The position numbers and the translations under genes were made by a program. A stretch of 64,000 nt of DNA from Gordonia pseudamarae (GTDB taxonomy: Bacteria; Actinomycetota; Actinomycetes; Mycobacteriales; Mycobacteriaceae): the NCBI RefSeq assembly GCF_025273675.1, contig NZ_CP045809.1:124001-188000 (forward strand), written 5' to 3'. Under the pieces are notes generated by a model. That model did no database searches. It worked only from the letters and a program-made list of their open reading frames with translations, and was not told where the DNA came from. Below are positions 62,278 to 64,000 of the stretch, one piece after another; the stretch's first letter is position 1; every line of letters starts with the position of its first letter.

Positions 62278-63446
62278 GCCGGAACCAGCGCCGTCAGGAG
62301 GTCGACGAAGGTGATGTTTGGATTGGTCACGCCGAAAACATGCGCCCGGTCGAGCACTGCCTGTGCCCAATGACGGTGCGGTTTCAGTTCATTCATCTTG
62401 TTGCGGTATGTCGACGGACGCACGCCGCCAGCCTGCCCGCCGATGATGTCGACGGCGTCGTGGTACTCCTCGTGGGTCACCGCCGAAAGGGCGTGCACAG
62501 CCGCGACGTGGGTGGGATGGATGACGGTCTTGCCGTGCATGCCGTTGGCCCGGTCGAGCGCGATCTCGCGTAGCAGCCCGTCGATATCGCGGCTCACCAG
62601 ATGCTGGCGGAACAGCACCGCGTCGTGTTCGGCGAACGGGGTCTGCCGCAGCGTCGGCCGGAACAACCGTTCGTGGTCGGCGAAGTACTCCCACACCGGG
62701 CCGGTGACCACATGCCCGGTGCCGTCGCACCGGCCGAGATAGTTGATGATGCTCGCGATTGCGTCGGCGGCCACCCGGACGTCGTAGATGGTCAGGTCGC
62801 GGTCACGGCGGATGCCGAACATCCCGCACATGTCCGTGGCGCCGATCCGCACGGCCAGCACATGCCGGCGATAGGTGTTGAGGCACTCGGATATCCGCGC
62901 GAGTTCGGTGTCCCGGGTCTCGCGGTGCACGATCTCCGGTGACTCCAGCACCGGCATCGCGTAGAGCTTCTTGTCGAGCACCTGCGAGGCCCGCGTCACG
63001 GCGTCGAGCCAGTCGTGGGCGGCGGCCGCGGTGAATTTGGGCAACACGAAGCCCGACAGCGCGGTGCGGCCGGCACCCAGTTCGGCGGCGATCTTCGGGA
63101 TCCGTTCCGGGCTGCGGGTGCGCACGAACAACAGCATCGCCGCGGCCGGTGTACCGGCCAGCTCGTCCAGGGCCGCCACGGCGCAGGCGGCGGCGTGATC
63201 CTCGTCGTGATCGGCGACGGCGTCCTCGAGGTCGATGACCATCGAGGTAAGCCCGCCGGCGAATCGTCTGCCGATCGTGCCCGCCAGATCGTCGCGGTCA
63301 CCGGGGACGTACAGCGTCGCCCCCAGCGCCAGCGCCAGGACGCGCGTGGCATCGTCGTGCCCGACCGGCCGGGGGCGATGCAGGAACAGGTGATCGATCA
63401 CGTCGTCATCGAGATGGCGGAAGTGCCGGAGTCGGGGCGTGCTCAT
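62274..63446 (-). CDS. HpcH/HpaI-type aldolase/citrate-lyase-like protein of the Ter operon
   Basis: A 390-residue TIM-barrel protein from ATG 63446, overlapping the upstream gene by 4 bp (ATGA). LYVPGDRDDLAGTIGRRFAG and MVIDLEDAVADHDEDHA are the CitE-like metal-binding start; KLYAMPVLESPEIVHRE and VRIGATDMCGMFGIRRDRD are barrel strands; ANGMHGKTVIHPTHVAAVHA is the classic C-terminal block. In Ter operons such enzymes are thought to act on the metabolite made by the PRTase and ATP-grasp proteins. Confidence 0.88.
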   Translation of the reverse strand: MSTPRLRHFRHLDDDVIDHLFLHRPRPVGHDDATRVLALALGATLYVPGDRDDLAGTIGRRFAGGLTSMVIDLEDAVADHDEDHAAACAVAALDELAGTPAAAMLLFVRTRSPERIPKIAAELGAGRTALSGFVLPKFTAAAAHDWLDAVTRASQVLDKKLYAMPVLESPEIVHRETRDTELARISECLNTYRRHVLAVRIGATDMCGMFGIRRDRDLTIYDVRVAADAIASIINYLGRCDGTGHVVTGPVWEYFADHERLFRPTLRQTPFAEHDAVLFRQHLVSRDIDGLLREIALDRANGMHGKTVIHPTHVAAVHALSAVTHEEYHDAVDIIGGQAGGVRPSTYRNKMNELKPHRHWAQAVLDRAHVFGVTNPNITFVDLLTALVPA

Positions 63447-64000
63447 GTCTTGGCGAGTTGTCCTCTCATGCGGTCGATGATCTCGGTGATCCGGGCGTCG
63501 ACCGCGCGCAGCTCGGTCCAGTACGCCCAGTAGTCGGAGTGTATCCGAGTCAGTAGAGTGGTGGCCCGGTCGATACGGTCGCCCTGAGCGTCGAGCACCG
63601 AGCCCCAATCGTCAACCAGTGCGTGATTGACGGCAAACTGTTGGGCGTCGCGCAACCGGAATCTCACCTTGCGTTCGTGTCCTGCGGGATCGGCGCGTAC
63701 ATCGCGCAGGGTGCGCAGCCTGTCGAGCACCTGATCGACCGCCCGTTCGGCGGAGTCGAGATGCTCGCGCGCCCGTCCGGCGTCCTCGATCGCCACGTCA
63801 GGGTCGGTGCGCACGTGCCGGCGGGCCTGCTCGACATCGTCGCGGGCGTCGGTGAGATGGCGGTCCACCTCACGCCGGTTGTCGCGTAGATCGGCCGAGC
63901 AGGCACTGCTGAACTCGCGTAGCAACCCCGACAGCGCATCGGGCAGGGCACCCGCCCGGTTGCCGATCGCCGACATCCGGGTTTCCACCGACCGAATGAC
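63443..64000 (-). CDS. Coiled-coil protein at the head of the visible Ter operon, start unresolved
   Basis: At least 181 residues, almost wholly helical: REFSSACSADLRDNRREVDR, DDVEQARRHVRTDPDVAIED and DSAERAVDQVLDRLRTL form long heptads, with the end TELRAVDARITEIIDRMRGQ. The frame is open to the window edge, so the start may be the GTG at 63988, an ATG at 63976 or further right. It is translationally coupled to the aldolase gene. I recognise no family; coiled-coil partners (TerB/toxic-anion-like) are common in these operons. Confidence 0.65.
   Translation of the reverse strand, partial: VIRSVETRMSAIGNRAGALPDALSGLLREFSSACSADLRDNRREVDRHLTDARDDVEQARRHVRTDPDVAIEDAGRAREHLDSAERAVDQVLDRLRTLRDVRADPAGHERKVRFRLRDAQQFAVNHALVDDWGSVLDAQGDRIDRATTLLTRIHSDYWAYWTELRAVDARITEIIDRMRGQLAKT

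Overview
The window is high-GC actinobacterial chromosome, most like a mycolic-acid producer of the Gordonia/Williamsia type. The evidence is two MspA-family porins, a mycobacterial-style neighbourhood (ino1, PadR regulator, DUF5318 protein, ponA, rpsF-ssb-rpsR-rplI, dnaB) and a dnaB that carries a class 3 intein at its P-loop. The genus is inference. No rRNA or tRNA gene was recognised.

Positions 1-16063 are a defence island. On the minus strand, cas10, a Cas7-Csx10 fusion, a Cas7-Cas7 fusion, csx19, a large TIGR03986-like RAMP protein, a small NLTPH-motif protein, cas6, an RT-Cas1 fusion and cas2 form one tightly packed operon (14476 down to 2654). An 11-repeat CRISPR array (1724-2480) follows, transcribed in the same direction. 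The layout is type III-D-like. It has three unusual points: the effector subunits are fused, Cas10 keeps its GGDD palm but has no HD nuclease domain, and the adaptation module contains a reverse transcriptase with an intact YADD motif. Two candidate effectors flank the operon. A divergent gene (14684-16063) encodes a three-helix membrane protein with a SAVED-like cytoplasmic region. Beyond the array lies a CHAT-domain cysteine protease gene cut by the left edge of the window, separated from the array by an IS1380-type transposase remnant. A plausible model is: target RNA is sensed by the fused RAMP complex, Cas10 makes a cyclic oligoadenylate, and this activates the SAVED membrane effector. 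The CHAT protease would be a second, protein-cleaving arm. RT-Cas1/Cas2 could acquire spacers from RNA. All ten spacers have an open, protein-like reading on the strand opposite to the crRNA.

Positions 16295-35782 are mostly core genes: an NAD(P)H:quinone oxidoreductase-like protein, ino1, a PadR regulator, ponA, two GT87-type membrane glycosyltransferases, the rpsF-ssb-rpsR-rplI operon, an SRPBCC protein, a GNAT acetyltransferase, intein-bearing dnaB, a decayed DUF4143-type ATPase and an ABC half-transporter.

Positions 36000-57400 are accessory and envelope functions: a VTC/DUF4956/CotH operon, a two-component system, two porins, a TetR-MFS pair, an SDR enzyme, lipoproteins, a cupin/MarR pair with a shared operator, and a flavin monooxygenase group with an AcoR-like activator and a serine hydrolase. 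Positions 57653-64000 hold a TerD protein and a translationally coupled Ter-associated operon (citrate-lyase-like, phosphoribosyltransferase, StiP-like, HAD) that runs off the right edge.
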